From positions 372,001 through 436,000 of the forward strand of contig NZ_LMWH01000001.1 of the NCBI RefSeq assembly GCF_001507435.1: 64,000 bases of DNA, written 5' to 3'. Every line of letters starts with the position of its first letter. Position 1 is the stretch's first letter. Origin of the DNA: Streptomyces sp. NRRL F-5122 (GTDB lineage Bacteria > Actinomycetota > Actinomycetes > Streptomycetales > Streptomycetaceae). The notes under the pieces are model-generated. The model was not told the DNA's origin. It saw only the letters and a list, made by a program, of their open reading frames with translations, and searched no databases. The translations under genes and the position numbers were made by a program. Positions 1 through 8,530 of the stretch are shown here, in pieces.

Positions 1-1143
1 CTCGTAGCGCAGGACGCAGAGCACAGGACCGAAGATCTCCTCCTGGGCGATCGTCATCTCGGGAGCGACGTCGGCGAAGACCGTGGGGCGGACGAAGTAG
101 CCGCGCTCGCACGGGGATTCGGGGCCGCCCGCGATCAGGCGCGCGCCCTCCTCGATGCCCTTGTGGATGTAACTCCGCACCCGTTCCTGCTGCCTGGCGT
201 TCACCACCGGACCGATGCGGTCGCCGTACTTCGCCGCCGCCGCGGCGGCGAGTTCCAGCGCCTCCTCGTACTGCTCCCGGTGCACCAGCATCCTCGTCCA
301 GGCGCTGCACGTCTGCCCGGAGTTGGACATGACGTTGGCCACGCCGACGTTCACGGCCCTGGCGAGGTCCGCGCTCGGCAGGATGACGTTCGCGGACTTG
401 CCGCCCAGTTCCAGCGCGACCTTCTTGACCGCCGCCCCCGCCGTCGCGCCGATCTGCCTGCCGACCGCGGTGGAGCCGGTGAAGGAGACGAGGTCGACGC
501 CCTCGTGCGCGGCGAGCGCCTGGCCCGCGACCCGGCCCCGACCGGTGACGAGGTTGAACACCCCGGCCGGCACGCCCGACTCATGGACGGCCTCGGCGAA
601 GATCTGGGCGGTCAGCGGGGTGTCCTCGGCGGGCTTGAGGACCACCGTGCAGCCCGCGGCCAGGGCGGGGGCGACCTTGGCGACGATCTGGTGGAGGGGG
701 TAGTTCCAGGGCGTGATGGCACCCACGACCCCGATCGGCTCCTGGTGGACGACGGAGTTGCCGACCCGCTCCTCGAAGGCGTGCGTCGCGGCGAGTTCGG
801 CGTACGAGCCGGCGACCAGGATCGGCATGCCCACATGGACGCTCTGCGAGAACGGCAGCGGTGCGCCGAGCTCGGCGGTGACGGTCTCGGCGATCTCGTC
901 CTTGCGGGCCACGAGGACGTCGCGGAGGGCGCGGAGCCGGGCGGCGCGCTCGGCCGGCGAGGTCGACGCCCAGGACGGGAAGGCGGCGCGGGCGGCACGC
1001 ACGGCGGCGTCGACGTCATCGGCGGTCCCGGCCGGCACCTGGCCGACGACCTGCTCGTCGAGCGGGTTCACCACCTCGATGACGTCCGGTCCGGCGGCGG
1101 GACGCCAGGCGCCGTCGATGTACATGCCGTCATGTGCCTTCAT
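1..1143 (-). CDS. Aldehyde dehydrogenase family protein (C-terminus outside window)
   Basis: NAD(P)-dependent oxidation of an aldehyde to an acid; substrate not predictable. The translated frame starts MKAHDGMYIDGAW and carries the family landmarks in order: PWNYPLHQ (active-site Asn), KPAEDTPL, FTGSTAVGRQI, the general-base motif LELGGKSANV, the catalytic cysteine in NSGQTCSAWTRM, and EEIFGPV close to the left edge. The ATG is chosen because GGAGG sits 7-8 nt upstream. The stop codon lies beyond base 1, so about 90 residues are missing. Spacing to the next gene on the same strand is about 270 nt with its own inverted repeat, so it is probably transcribed alone. An amine- or acyl-derived aldehyde substrate would be a guess. 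Confidence 0.93.
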   Translation of the reverse strand, partial: MKAHDGMYIDGAWRPAAGPDVIEVVNPLDEQVVGQVPAGTADDVDAAVRAARAAFPSWASTSPAERAARLRALRDVLVARKDEIAETVTAELGAPLPFSQSVHVGMPILVAGSYAELAATHAFEERVGNSVVHQEPIGVVGAITPWNYPLHQIVAKVAPALAAGCTVVLKPAEDTPLTAQIFAEAVHESGVPAGVFNLVTGRGRVAGQALAAHEGVDLVSFTGSTAVGRQIGATAGAAVKKVALELGGKSANVILPSADLARAVNVGVANVMSNSGQTCSAWTRMLVHREQYEEALELAAAAAAKYGDRIGPVVNARQQERVRSYIHKGIEEGARLIAGGPESPCERGYFVRPTVFADVAPEMTIAQEEIFGPVLCVLRYE

Positions 1144-1180
1144 CGTCTTTCCTCCCGGGCCGCGCAGCCTCGTCCGGCCC

Positions 1181-1202
1181 CAAACTAGCGCCGTTAGTTT
1201 TG
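1181..1202. promoter_or_regulatory. Inverted repeat upstream of the aldehyde dehydrogenase gene
   Basis: AAACTA at 1182-1187 and TAGTTT at 1195-1200 form an inverted repeat 38 nt upstream of the ALDH start. The 16-mer AAACTAGCGCCGTTAG (1182-1197) matches 12 of 16 positions of AAACTAGCAGCGCTAA upstream of the acyl-CoA dehydrogenase gene at 61338-61353, in the same orientation relative to the gene. This looks like an operator for a TetR-type repressor; the regulator is unknown. Confidence 0.5.
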
Positions 1203-1412
1203 GTGCGCCAGAGGCCTCCTGACACATGGGCACGGAGCCCAGGGGCGACGATCTCACGCCCGGGCCAGCAGTTGCCGGACGTGGCGCCACCGGTCCGAGG
1301 CCGCCCCGGGACACGGACCGCCCGTCGGGCCCGTCCCGTAACGGCTTCGTGCCGGGCGGAGTACGGGGCGGCCGGAACGCGCGAGGTGCCGGCCGCCGCG
1401 TGACCACCCGGG

Positions 1413-3653
1413 TCAGCTCGGTGTGTCGAGCGGCGCGAGCTCCACGGGAACGCCGTTGAGCACCGCGTTGCCCGACAGCGGGTCGAGCAGGCTGCCGTCG
1501 AGGAGCTGGTTGACGTTGACGCCCGGGTCGAGGGAGGCGTGGCTCATCCGGGTGCCGGGCCGGTCGTGGCCCCAGCCGTGCGGCAGGCTGACCACCCCGG
1601 GCCGGATGCCCTCGGTGAACTCGACGGGCGCGACGACCGCGCCACCCGCACCCTTCACCCGCACCCGGGCCCCGTCGACGAGCCCGAGCCGCTCGGCGTC
1701 CGAGGGGTGGATGTGCAGGGTGCACCGGTTGGACCCGCCGGTGAGCGCGGGCACGTTGTGCAGCCAGCTGTTGTTGGACCGCAGATGCCGCCGCCCCACG
1801 AGCACCAGCCCGTCGGCGCGCTCCCCCAGCGCCCGTTTCAGGCGCGGAAGGTCGTCCGCTATCGGCCGCGGCAGCAGTTCGACCTTGCCGCTCGCCGTCT
1901 TCAACGGCTGCGGCAGACGCGATCGGAGCGGTCCGAGATCGATGCCGTGCGGGTGGGCGAGCAGCCTCTCCAGGCTGAGCCCGTCGGTCCGGGCGCCGAA
2001 TCCGTCGCCGTAGGGGCCGAGGCGCAGCATCATGTCGAGCCGGCGCTCGGGCCCGTTGTCACCGGTGAGCAGACCCGCGAGCTCGCGCGGGTCGCGGCCG
2101 TGGACCGGCGAGTGGGCCTCGGTGACCGCTTTGCCGAGGGTCTGGTCGACGACCATGGCGTCGACGGCTTCCGGGTCGGCGCCGTGCATTCCGGTGGCGG
2201 CCAGCACCAGCCTCGCGAGGATCTCGGTCTCCGCCATGCGATCCGGTTCCAGGGGGACGGCGGCGCGCGTGTAGCGGACCTGGTTGCGCACGGCGAGGGT
2301 GTTGAACGCGAAGTCGAAGTGCGGGGCCCGGGAGGGCGGGGGCGGCGGCAGGAGCACATGCGCGTGGCGCGAGGTCTCGTTGAGGTACGGGTCGACCACG
2401 ACCATGAAGTCGAGTGAGCCGAGCGCCTTGTCGAGGCGGTCGCCGTCCGGCGCGGAGAGCACCGGGTTGGCGGCGACGGCGATGACGGCGCGGATGGGGC
2501 TGCCGTCGTCGGTGGCGGTGTCGATCTCCTCCGCGAGTGCGGAGATCGGCAACTCCCCCTTGGCCTCCGGGTGTCGGCTCACCCTCGAGTTCCAGCGCCC
2601 GAGCGCGAACCCGCGGCCGGGTCCGGCGGGCCGGGGCGTCCTGTCGGTGGCCGACAGCGGGAAGAGCGCGCCGCCGGGACGGTCGAGATTGCCGGTGAGG
2701 ACGTTGAGCACGTCGACCAGCCAGCTGGCCAGGGTCCCGTGCGGAACGGTGCAGCTGCCGATGCGTCCGTAGACGGCGGCGGTGGGCGCGGCGGCCAGTT
2801 CGCGGGCGAGCGTACGGATGGTGTCCGCCCCGACGTCGCACGCCCCGGCGGCGGCCTCGGGCGTGAAGTCCCTTACGGCGGCGGCGACGTCGTCGACACC
2901 CTGCACATACGGGGCGAGGTGCCCCAGGTCGACGAGGTCCTCCTCGAAGAGGACGTGGGTCATCGCGGCGAGGAGCAGCGCGTCGGTGCCGGGGCGGGCG
3001 GCGACGTGCCGGTCGGCGAGCCGCGCGGTCCGGGTGCGGCGGGGGTCGATCACGGTGAGCGTGCCGCCTCGCGCCCTGAGCGCCTTCAGCTTGCCGGGGA
3101 AATCGGGGGCGGTGCACAGACTCCCGTTGGATTCCAGGGGGTTGGCGCCGATCAGCAGCAGGTGGTCCGTGCGGTCGAGATCGGGCACGGGGACGGCGTT
3201 CGCGTCCCCGTAGAGCAGTCCGCTGGACACGTGCTTGGGCATCTGGTCCAGCGTGGAGGCGGTGAAGAGGCTGCGGGTGCGCAGACCGGCGAGCAGGACG
3301 GTCGGGTAGAGGGCGCCTGCCACGGTGTGCACGTTCGGGTTGCCGAGGACCACACCGACGGCGTGCGGCCCGTACCGCTCGACGACCGGCCGCAGCCCCG
3401 CGGCCACGGCGTCGAAGGCCTCGTCCCAGGTCGCCTCGCGCAACTCCCCGCCGCGCCGCACCATGGGGGTGCGCAGCCGGTCCGGATCGGAGTCCGCGGC
3501 TCCGAAGGAGGCGCCCTTCGGGCAGATGAACCCCCGGCTGAACACATCGTCGCGGTCACCCCGGGCACCGGTGACACGGTCGTCCTCGACGGTGAGCGTC
3601 AGTCCGCAGGTGGCCTCGCAGAGGGGACAGATGCGCAGGGCGGTGCGGGACAC
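1413..3653 (-). CDS. Molybdopterin oxidoreductase (formate dehydrogenase / nitrate reductase superfamily)
   Basis: Bis-MGD molybdoenzyme of 746 residues. The N-terminus has the [4Fe-4S] signature with Cys9, Cys12, Cys16 and Cys44 (CPLCEATC ... FICPKG), followed by the molybdopterin core (LGNPNVHTVAGALYP, LLIGANPLESNG, DPRRT) and the C-terminal molydopterin dinucleotide-binding domain (NSWLHNVPAL, LHIHPSDAERLGL, VSLPHGWGHD). No Tat signal is seen, so it is likely cytoplasmic, like assimilatory nitrate reductase and the many uncharacterised actinobacterial homologues. The GTG at 3653 is preferred over an upstream ATG because GGGAGG lies 4-9 nt before it and the extra residues are not family-like. 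Electron donor and substrate cannot be read from the sequence; there is no partner subunit next to it. Confidence 0.9.
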   Translation of the reverse strand: MSRTALRICPLCEATCGLTLTVEDDRVTGARGDRDDVFSRGFICPKGASFGAADSDPDRLRTPMVRRGGELREATWDEAFDAVAAGLRPVVERYGPHAVGVVLGNPNVHTVAGALYPTVLLAGLRTRSLFTASTLDQMPKHVSSGLLYGDANAVPVPDLDRTDHLLLIGANPLESNGSLCTAPDFPGKLKALRARGGTLTVIDPRRTRTARLADRHVAARPGTDALLLAAMTHVLFEEDLVDLGHLAPYVQGVDDVAAAVRDFTPEAAAGACDVGADTIRTLARELAAAPTAAVYGRIGSCTVPHGTLASWLVDVLNVLTGNLDRPGGALFPLSATDRTPRPAGPGRGFALGRWNSRVSRHPEAKGELPISALAEEIDTATDDGSPIRAVIAVAANPVLSAPDGDRLDKALGSLDFMVVVDPYLNETSRHAHVLLPPPPPSRAPHFDFAFNTLAVRNQVRYTRAAVPLEPDRMAETEILARLVLAATGMHGADPEAVDAMVVDQTLGKAVTEAHSPVHGRDPRELAGLLTGDNGPERRLDMMLRLGPYGDGFGARTDGLSLERLLAHPHGIDLGPLRSRLPQPLKTASGKVELLPRPIADDLPRLKRALGERADGLVLVGRRHLRSNNSWLHNVPALTGGSNRCTLHIHPSDAERLGLVDGARVRVKGAGGAVVAPVEFTEGIRPGVVSLPHGWGHDRPGTRMSHASLDPGVNVNQLLDGSLLDPLSGNAVLNGVPVELAPLDTPS

Positions 3654-3700
3654 GGTTCCTCCCGGAGGGGTGGCGGCGGTGGCGCACGAACGGGGCCGAG

Positions 3701-3716
3701 CATACCGACCGGTATG
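3701..3716. promoter_or_regulatory. Palindromic operator CATACCG-AC-CGGTATG
   Basis: Perfect 7-bp arms around a 2-bp centre, 48 nt upstream of the molybdopterin oxidoreductase start and 100 nt downstream of the TetR stop. Palindromes of the TACCG...CGGTA type are common TetR-family operators. The neighbouring TetR gene (3816-4436) is the obvious candidate regulator; this is inference. Confidence 0.55.
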
Positions 3717-3815
3717 GATGGACGGGAGAGGCGGACCGGGCACAGGTCGGCGCCTTCGCGAGGACCCGGCGGCCGACCCGCTCCCGTGGACCGCCGAGGG
3801 TCTGCACGACAGGCC

Positions 3816-4436
3816 CTAGTCGAGCACCCTGCCGAGATAGGCCCGCAGCAACCGCCGTGTCTCCTCGATGATCTTCTCGTCGCCCTCCGGGTCCACCCGG
3901 AAGGCGAGATGGACCAGGGTGTCGGCGGTTTCCACGGCTATCAGGACCGTGCGCCGGAGGTCCTCGTCCGGTTCACGGCCGAGGTACGCCGAGAGCAGGT
4001 CCGCCAGCCGGTCGGCCACACGGTGGTTGGGCTCGGCGTACCGCGAACCGACCGGGATCTGGTTGCCGAAGTCGACGAGCGAGAACCCCGGGGCCGTCCG
4101 CTTCATGTCCAGGTACTCGTCGAGCACCGCGTCCATCGCCGAGCGCCAGTCCCCTTCGCCCCCGGCGCCCGCGAGGCGGCCGGTGACGCGCTCGGTGTAG
4201 CGCTCGAGATTGCGTTCCGCGAGGGCGTCGGCCATCGCCCGCTTGTTGCCGAAGAAGCGGTAGACGGAGCCGATGGGCACACCGGCGCGCAGCGCCACGG
4301 CCCGGGTGCTCAGATCGTCGTAGCCCACCTCGTCGAGGAGTTCGGCGCAGGCGTCGAGGATTCTGGTCAGTCGTTCGGCGCTGCGGCGTTGGACGGGCGC
4401 GCGGCGCAGCGATGTCGCTCGGGGCACGGGCTTCAT
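3816..4436 (-). CDS. TetR/AcrR family transcriptional regulator
   Basis: 206-residue DNA-binding repressor. The N-terminal helix-turn-helix is clear at about residues 22-65 (RILDACAELLDEVGYDDLSTRAVALRAGVPIGSVYRFFGNK); the C-terminal ligand domain is of the kind with LVHLAFRVDPEGDEKIIEE. GGAGAGG lies 5 nt before the ATG. It is upstream of, and on the same strand as, the molybdopterin oxidoreductase, separated by 162 nt that contain the palindrome at 3701-3716, so it probably controls that gene. The ligand is unknown. Confidence 0.92.
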   Translation of the reverse strand: MKPVPRATSLRRAPVQRRSAERLTRILDACAELLDEVGYDDLSTRAVALRAGVPIGSVYRFFGNKRAMADALAERNLERYTERVTGRLAGAGGEGDWRSAMDAVLDEYLDMKRTAPGFSLVDFGNQIPVGSRYAEPNHRVADRLADLLSAYLGREPDEDLRRTVLIAVETADTLVHLAFRVDPEGDEKIIEETRRLLRAYLGRVLD

Positions 4437-4517
4437 AATGCCTCTCCGCCAGGGGCCGGTGAACCTCGCCCGTCCTTACGGAAATCGGTGGGTCCAGCAC
4501 TCATCGATCCCCCGCCG

Positions 4518-5045
4518 TCACTCCTCCCGGGGGCCCGCCGTTGTCGTCCCGGACCCGGAGGCGGTGATGTCCGCCGTGCTCTCCACGGGCTTGCCGTGCA
4601 CCGCCCACACGGTCTGGTCGTCCGCGTACAGCCGCGCGGTCACCTGGTGGGTGCCGCGCGGCACGAGCCGGGCGGAGAGGTGGTAGTCGGCGGCCCTCAG
4701 CCGGGTGAGAGGGTGCCCGTCCAGGTAGAGCCGGACCACACCGCGGCCGGCCACGGCCACCGGACGCGTACCGCCCGGCGAGAAGCGGAAGTTGCGGACG
4801 GTCAGCCGTACGTCCCAGTCGTCACCCGGGTCGGGCCGGACCTGGATCCCCACCTGGGGCGCGCTCTTCGCGCCGACCTCACGGTAGTGCCGCCCCTCCT
4901 CGTCCGTGTCGTCCAGCACCTTGCCCACCGGCGAGATGGTCACCCCGTTCCCCCGCTCGTGCGCGACGCCCGATCCACAGCCGGCCGAGCCGCCGAGCAG
5001 GGCACCCACCGCGAGCGCTGCGAGCAGTCCGCGCGTCCACGACAT
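4518..5045 (-). CDS. Secreted lipoprotein of unknown function
   Basis: 175-residue protein with a lipoprotein signal: MSWTRGLLAALAVGALLGG then the lipobox GSAGC, predicting a lipid-anchored mature protein starting at Cys23. The rest is beta-rich (DWDVRLTVRNFRFSPGG, VVRLYLDGHPLTRLRAADYHL, HQVTARLYADDQTVW) and resembles small Ig-like or copper/CopC-like extracytoplasmic domains in outline only. I do not recognise a family with certainty. The start at 5045 is chosen because it places the signal peptide at the N-terminus; no good ribosome site is visible there. It lies divergent from hmgA. Confidence 0.8.
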   Translation of the reverse strand: MSWTRGLLAALAVGALLGGSAGCGSGVAHERGNGVTISPVGKVLDDTDEEGRHYREVGAKSAPQVGIQVRPDPGDDWDVRLTVRNFRFSPGGTRPVAVAGRGVVRLYLDGHPLTRLRAADYHLSARLVPRGTHQVTARLYADDQTVWAVHGKPVESTADITASGSGTTTAGPREE

Positions 5046-5204
5046 GGCCGGGAGCGTATTGCACGCGTCCGGCGGTGGAATCCCCCTCAAGGCTGGTTCT
5101 TCCACCCCGGCGACCGCCCCGCGGTCCGCCGGTCCAGCGGTCCGGCGCCGCGAGGGTCCGCATCCCTTTGCGTACCGCGGCGTTCCCCTTGCGCGACCGA
5201 CCCC

Positions 5205-5232
5205 TGAATCCTACGGTGACACATAGGAATCA
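5205..5232. promoter_or_regulatory. Inverted repeat in the hmgA promoter region
   Basis: TGAATCCTA (5205-5213) and TAGGAATCA (5224-5232) are inverted with one mismatch around a 10-bp spacer, ending 17 nt before the hmgA start. Position and symmetry suggest an operator controlling tyrosine catabolism; the GntR-family gene directly downstream of hmgA is one possible regulator. Confidence 0.5.
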
Positions 5233-5249
5233 GCGACGAGGGAGCGGTG

Positions 5250-6566
5250 ATGAGCGGGGACGCGAGGAAAACCGCGGAGGGGCTGTCGTATCTCTCCGGT
5301 TTCGGCAACGAGCACAGCTCGGAGGCGGTCCCGGGCGCGTTGCCCGAAGGCCGCAACTCGCCACAGCGTGCACCGCTCGGGCTGTACGCGGAGCAGCTCA
5401 GCGGCACGGCGTTCACCGAGCCGAGGGCGCTCAACCGGCGCTCGTGGCTGTACCGCATCCGCCCGTCGGCCGCCCATCCGGCGTTCAGCCGTGCGGACAA
5501 CGGACTGGTCCGTTCGGCGCCCTTCACGGAGACGGTGCCCGACCCCAATCGGCTGCGCTGGAACCCGCTGCCCGAGCCCGCTCCCGGGACGGACTTCCTC
5601 GCCGGCCTGTGGACGCTCGGCGGCAACGGTGACGCCACTCAGCGCACCGGCATGGCCGTGCACGTGTACCACGCCAACGCCTCCATGCACCGCGTCTTCA
5701 GCGACGCCGACGGCGAGCTGCTGATCGTGCCGGAGCGCGGCGGGCTGCTGCTGCGCACGGAGTTCGGGCTGCTGCATGTGGAACCCGCCGAGGTGGCGCT
5801 GATTCCGCGTGGTGTCCGCTTCCGCGTGGAACTGCTCGACGACTCCGCCCGCGGTTACGTCTGCGAGAACTACGGGGCACCCTTCCGCCTCCCCGATCTC
5901 GGGCCGATCGGCGCCAACGGCCTTGCCAACGCCCGGGACTTCCGGGCGCCGGTCGCCGCCTACGAGGATGTCCAGGGCCCGGTCGAGGTCGTCAACAAGT
6001 TCTGCGGCAACCTGTGGTCGGCGATGTACGACCACTCGCCGCTGGACGTCGTCGCCTGGCACGGGAACCATGTGCCGTATGTCTACGACCTGCGCCGATT
6101 CAATGTGATCGGCACCATCAGCTATGACCACCCGGACCCGTCGATCTTCACCGTGCTGACCTCGCCGAGTGACACACCGGGTCTGGCCGGCGTCGACTTC
6201 GTGGTCTTCGCGCCGCGCTGGCTGGTGGGCGAGGACACCTTCCGGCCCCCCTACTTCCACCGGAACGTGATGAGCGAGTACATGGGTCTCGTCGAGGGCG
6301 CCTACGATGCCAAGGCGGAGGGTTTTGTGCCCGGCGGGGGCTCGCTGCACAACATGATGTCGGCGCACGGTCCGGACCGGGACACGTTCGACAGGGCGAG
6401 TGCCGCCGAGCTCGCGCCCCGGAAGATCGACGACGGGCTGGCGTTCATGTTCGAGACCCGCTGGCCGGTGACCCTCACAGCGCACGCGACACGCGCCGAC
6501 CACCTGCAACGCGGGTACGACGAGGTCTGGCAGGCCCTCGAACGTCACTTCCGCCCGTTGCACTGA
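5250..6566 (+). CDS. hmgA: Homogentisate 1,2-dioxygenase
   Basis: Opens the aromatic ring of homogentisate to maleylacetoacetate in tyrosine/phenylalanine degradation; non-haem Fe(II) enzyme, cytoplasmic. 438 residues, full length for the family. N-terminus [13 protein letters not shown] is the classic HGD opening, and the iron-ligand region is intact: [19 protein letters not shown] (His and Glu ligands) and [10 protein letters not shown] (second His). A GTG lies immediately before the ATG; GGGAG at 5240-5244 fits the ATG at 5250 best. The fumarylacetoacetase and maleylacetoacetate isomerase genes are not in this window. The GntR regulator follows after 26 nt. Confidence 0.96.
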   Translation: MSGDARKTAEGLSYLSGFGNEHSSEAVPGALPEGRNSPQRAPLGLYAEQLSGTAFTEPRALNRRSWLYRIRPSAAHPAFSRADNGLVRSAPFTETVPDPNRLRWNPLPEPAPGTDFLAGLWTLGGNGDATQRTGMAVHVYHANASMHRVFSDADGELLIVPERGGLLLRTEFGLLHVEPAEVALIPRGVRFRVELLDDSARGYVCENYGAPFRLPDLGPIGANGLANARDFRAPVAAYEDVQGPVEVVNKFCGNLWSAMYDHSPLDVVAWHGNHVPYVYDLRRFNVIGTISYDHPDPSIFTVLTSPSDTPGLAGVDFVVFAPRWLVGEDTFRPPYFHRNVMSEYMGLVEGAYDAKAEGFVPGGGSLHNMMSAHGPDRDTFDRASAAELAPRKIDDGLAFMFETRWPVTLTAHATRADHLQRGYDEVWQALERHFRPLH

Positions 6567-6592
6567 GCGCCCACGACCGGTACGGATAGCCC

Positions 6593-7342
6593 GTGACCTC
6601 CTTCGCTCCGGATTCGATCGTCCTGAACCGCAAGCTCCCGCTGTGGTATCAGGTGTCGCAGTCGCTGCGCGCCTCGATACTCGGCCGTTCGCCCCGGGAC
6701 CCGTTGCGCCTGCCCACAGAGGAGCAGTTGGCGGGGCACTACGGGGTGAGCGTGCTGACCATGCGGCAGGCGCTGAAGGAGCTGGAGGACGAGGGGCTGA
6801 TCACACGCCACCGCCGGCGGGGCACGTTCATCGAACCCAGCGCGAGAAGGGGTGCGCCGGTGCGGCTGCTGGGTTCGGTGGACGCGATCGTGGCCCAGCA
6901 GTCCGGGATGACGACCGAACTGCTGGACCACGGCAGGACCCCCGTGCCCGCGGAGATCGCCGACCACTTCCCGGATCTCAGCGAGGTGGCGACGTACCAC
7001 CGGCTGCGCAGTGACGAGAAGACCGGCGAGCCGACCAACCACGCCCGCAACTACGTCCGCCCCGAACTGGCCGAGCGCATCGACCGCGAGGACCTGGTGC
7101 GGTGGCCCATGACCAAGGTGCTGCGGGACGTGGTGGGTGCGGACATCAGCCGCATCACGGACACCGTGGAGGCCCGGCTCGCCGATCCGGAGACGGCCCG
7201 GCTGCTCGAAGTCCCCCTGCTCAGCCCCATCCTGCACTACACGGGCATCACATTCGACGCCGCCGGACGGCCGCTCGACGTGGCGGTGATCCACTACCGC
7301 GGGGACCGGTTCTCCTTCACAGTCACCCTCGAGGCCACCTGA
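6593..7342 (+). CDS. GntR family regulator, HutC subfamily (UTRA domain)
   Basis: 249 residues. Residues about 10-80 form a winged helix (LPLWYQVSQSLRASIL, LPTEEQLAGHYGVSVLTMRQALKELEDEGLITRHRRRGTF). The rest is a UTRA ligand-binding domain (VRLLGSVDAIVAQQ ... EVPLLSPILHYTGITFDAAGRPLDVAVIHYRGDRFSFTVTL). A GTG at 6593 is the start; the ribosome site is weak. Placed 26 nt after hmgA on the same strand, so co-transcription and autoregulation together with homogentisate catabolism are plausible, but the effector is unknown. Confidence 0.9.
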   Translation: MTSFAPDSIVLNRKLPLWYQVSQSLRASILGRSPRDPLRLPTEEQLAGHYGVSVLTMRQALKELEDEGLITRHRRRGTFIEPSARRGAPVRLLGSVDAIVAQQSGMTTELLDHGRTPVPAEIADHFPDLSEVATYHRLRSDEKTGEPTNHARNYVRPELAERIDREDLVRWPMTKVLRDVVGADISRITDTVEARLADPETARLLEVPLLSPILHYTGITFDAAGRPLDVAVIHYRGDRFSFTVTLEAT

Positions 7343-7354
7343 CCACGTCGTACG

Positions 7355-8530
7355 ATGCCCAGCGTGACGCACGACGACGCTCCGCTGCTCGCGGACCTCA
7401 TGCCGTGGTCCGTCGCACCCCTGCGGCCGGGCCGCGCCTGGCCGTCGGCACCCGACGCGGCCTCGCTGAAGGCACGGTGGGAGGCCTTTGTGAAGGCCGA
7501 AGGACCCGACCGGGAGGCGCTGTTCGAGCCGACGCGCTCGCGCACGCTGCACTCGGCGGTCGGCCAGCTGCCGGGCCGGGCCGGCGGCACCGAGAAGCTG
7601 GTGCGCGCCTCGGGCCCCTGCCCGGAGCCGGTCCGGGTACTGCTTGCGCCGTTCGACGAGCAATGGCTCATCCCCGACCACCGGCTGATCGACGTGGCCC
7701 GCCCGGAGCTGTGGCGGGTCGCGGACGAGCACCAGATCTTCGCCGTGGAGACGGCGGCCGCGTCCGACTCCCCCGGCCCGCTCCTGCTCGCGACCGCACT
7801 GCCGCCCGTGCTCCGGGCCGGCCGCGTCCGACCGCTGTACCGACGCCCCGGCGGCGCCGAACCCAACCTGGCTCCCGGCCTGCTGGAGCATCTCGGCGCC
7901 CGTCTGGGCCTGTCCCCGACCCCGGTGGACGTCCTCGCCTGGATCATGGCGGCGGTACGTCCCGGGCACGACGGGCCGGCCGTCCCCCTCACCGAGGACC
8001 CCGAACTCTGGTCCCGCGGCCTCGAGCTGGGCCACCGCGCCCTGTGGCTGATGCGCCGCGACGGCGAGCGCCCGAGGCTCCCCGGCGGCCGCCGACCCTA
8101 TGTCCGCGCCCCCCTGCCCGCTCGCCCCCTGACCCTGCACTACGACCGCGACGAGGAGAGCCTGCACCTCGACGACGGACGCATCTCTCCGGTACCGCCG
8201 GAGGCGTGGGACTTCGAGGTGGGCGGGGACCGTGTCCTCGAACAGTGGTTCACGGCCCGGACCGCAGAGGCCAGGCCGGGCACGCTGGAGGCGATCCGCC
8301 CCGCCACCTGGCCGCAGGCCTGGACGTCCGAACTGCTGGAACTCGTCACGATCCTCACCCTCCTCGCGGAACTGCGACCGCGGCAGGCCGCGTCGGAGGT
8401 GGCCGCGCCTCTCACGGCCACCGCGCTGCGCAAGGCCGGGGTGCTGCCGGTGCCGGCTGGGGCGCGGCGGCCCGCGTCGGTGCTCGACCACCACGAAGAG
8501 GGACCCGAGGGCCAGTTCGTGCTGCTCTAG
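7355..8530 (+). CDS. Orphan type ISP restriction/modification-like protein (C-terminal specificity-domain family)
   Basis: 391 residues. The protein opens MPSVTHDDAPLLADLMPWSVAPL and contains LTLHYDRDEESLHLDDGRISPVPPEAWDFEVGG and WTSELLELVTILTLLAELRP; I recognise this as the widespread Streptomyces family annotated as type ISP restriction/modification enzyme, i.e. related to the C-terminal target-recognition part of LlaBIII/LlaGI-type single-chain enzymes. No helicase, methyltransferase or nuclease motif is present in it or beside it, so it cannot be a restriction enzyme alone. No convincing ribosome site; GTG at 7364 is an alternative start. Its 3' end overlaps the convergent TetR gene by 4 nt. 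Confidence 0.7.
   Translation: MPSVTHDDAPLLADLMPWSVAPLRPGRAWPSAPDAASLKARWEAFVKAEGPDREALFEPTRSRTLHSAVGQLPGRAGGTEKLVRASGPCPEPVRVLLAPFDEQWLIPDHRLIDVARPELWRVADEHQIFAVETAAASDSPGPLLLATALPPVLRAGRVRPLYRRPGGAEPNLAPGLLEHLGARLGLSPTPVDVLAWIMAAVRPGHDGPAVPLTEDPELWSRGLELGHRALWLMRRDGERPRLPGGRRPYVRAPLPARPLTLHYDRDEESLHLDDGRISPVPPEAWDFEVGGDRVLEQWFTARTAEARPGTLEAIRPATWPQAWTSELLELVTILTLLAELRPRQAASEVAAPLTATALRKAGVLPVPAGARRPASVLDHHEEGPEGQFVLL

Noticed and set aside
2571..5207. A long plus-strand frame opposite the molybdoenzyme, TetR and lipoprotein genes
   Set aside because: It is antisense to three well-recognised genes and its composition is Gly/Arg-rich, as expected from high-GC third positions.
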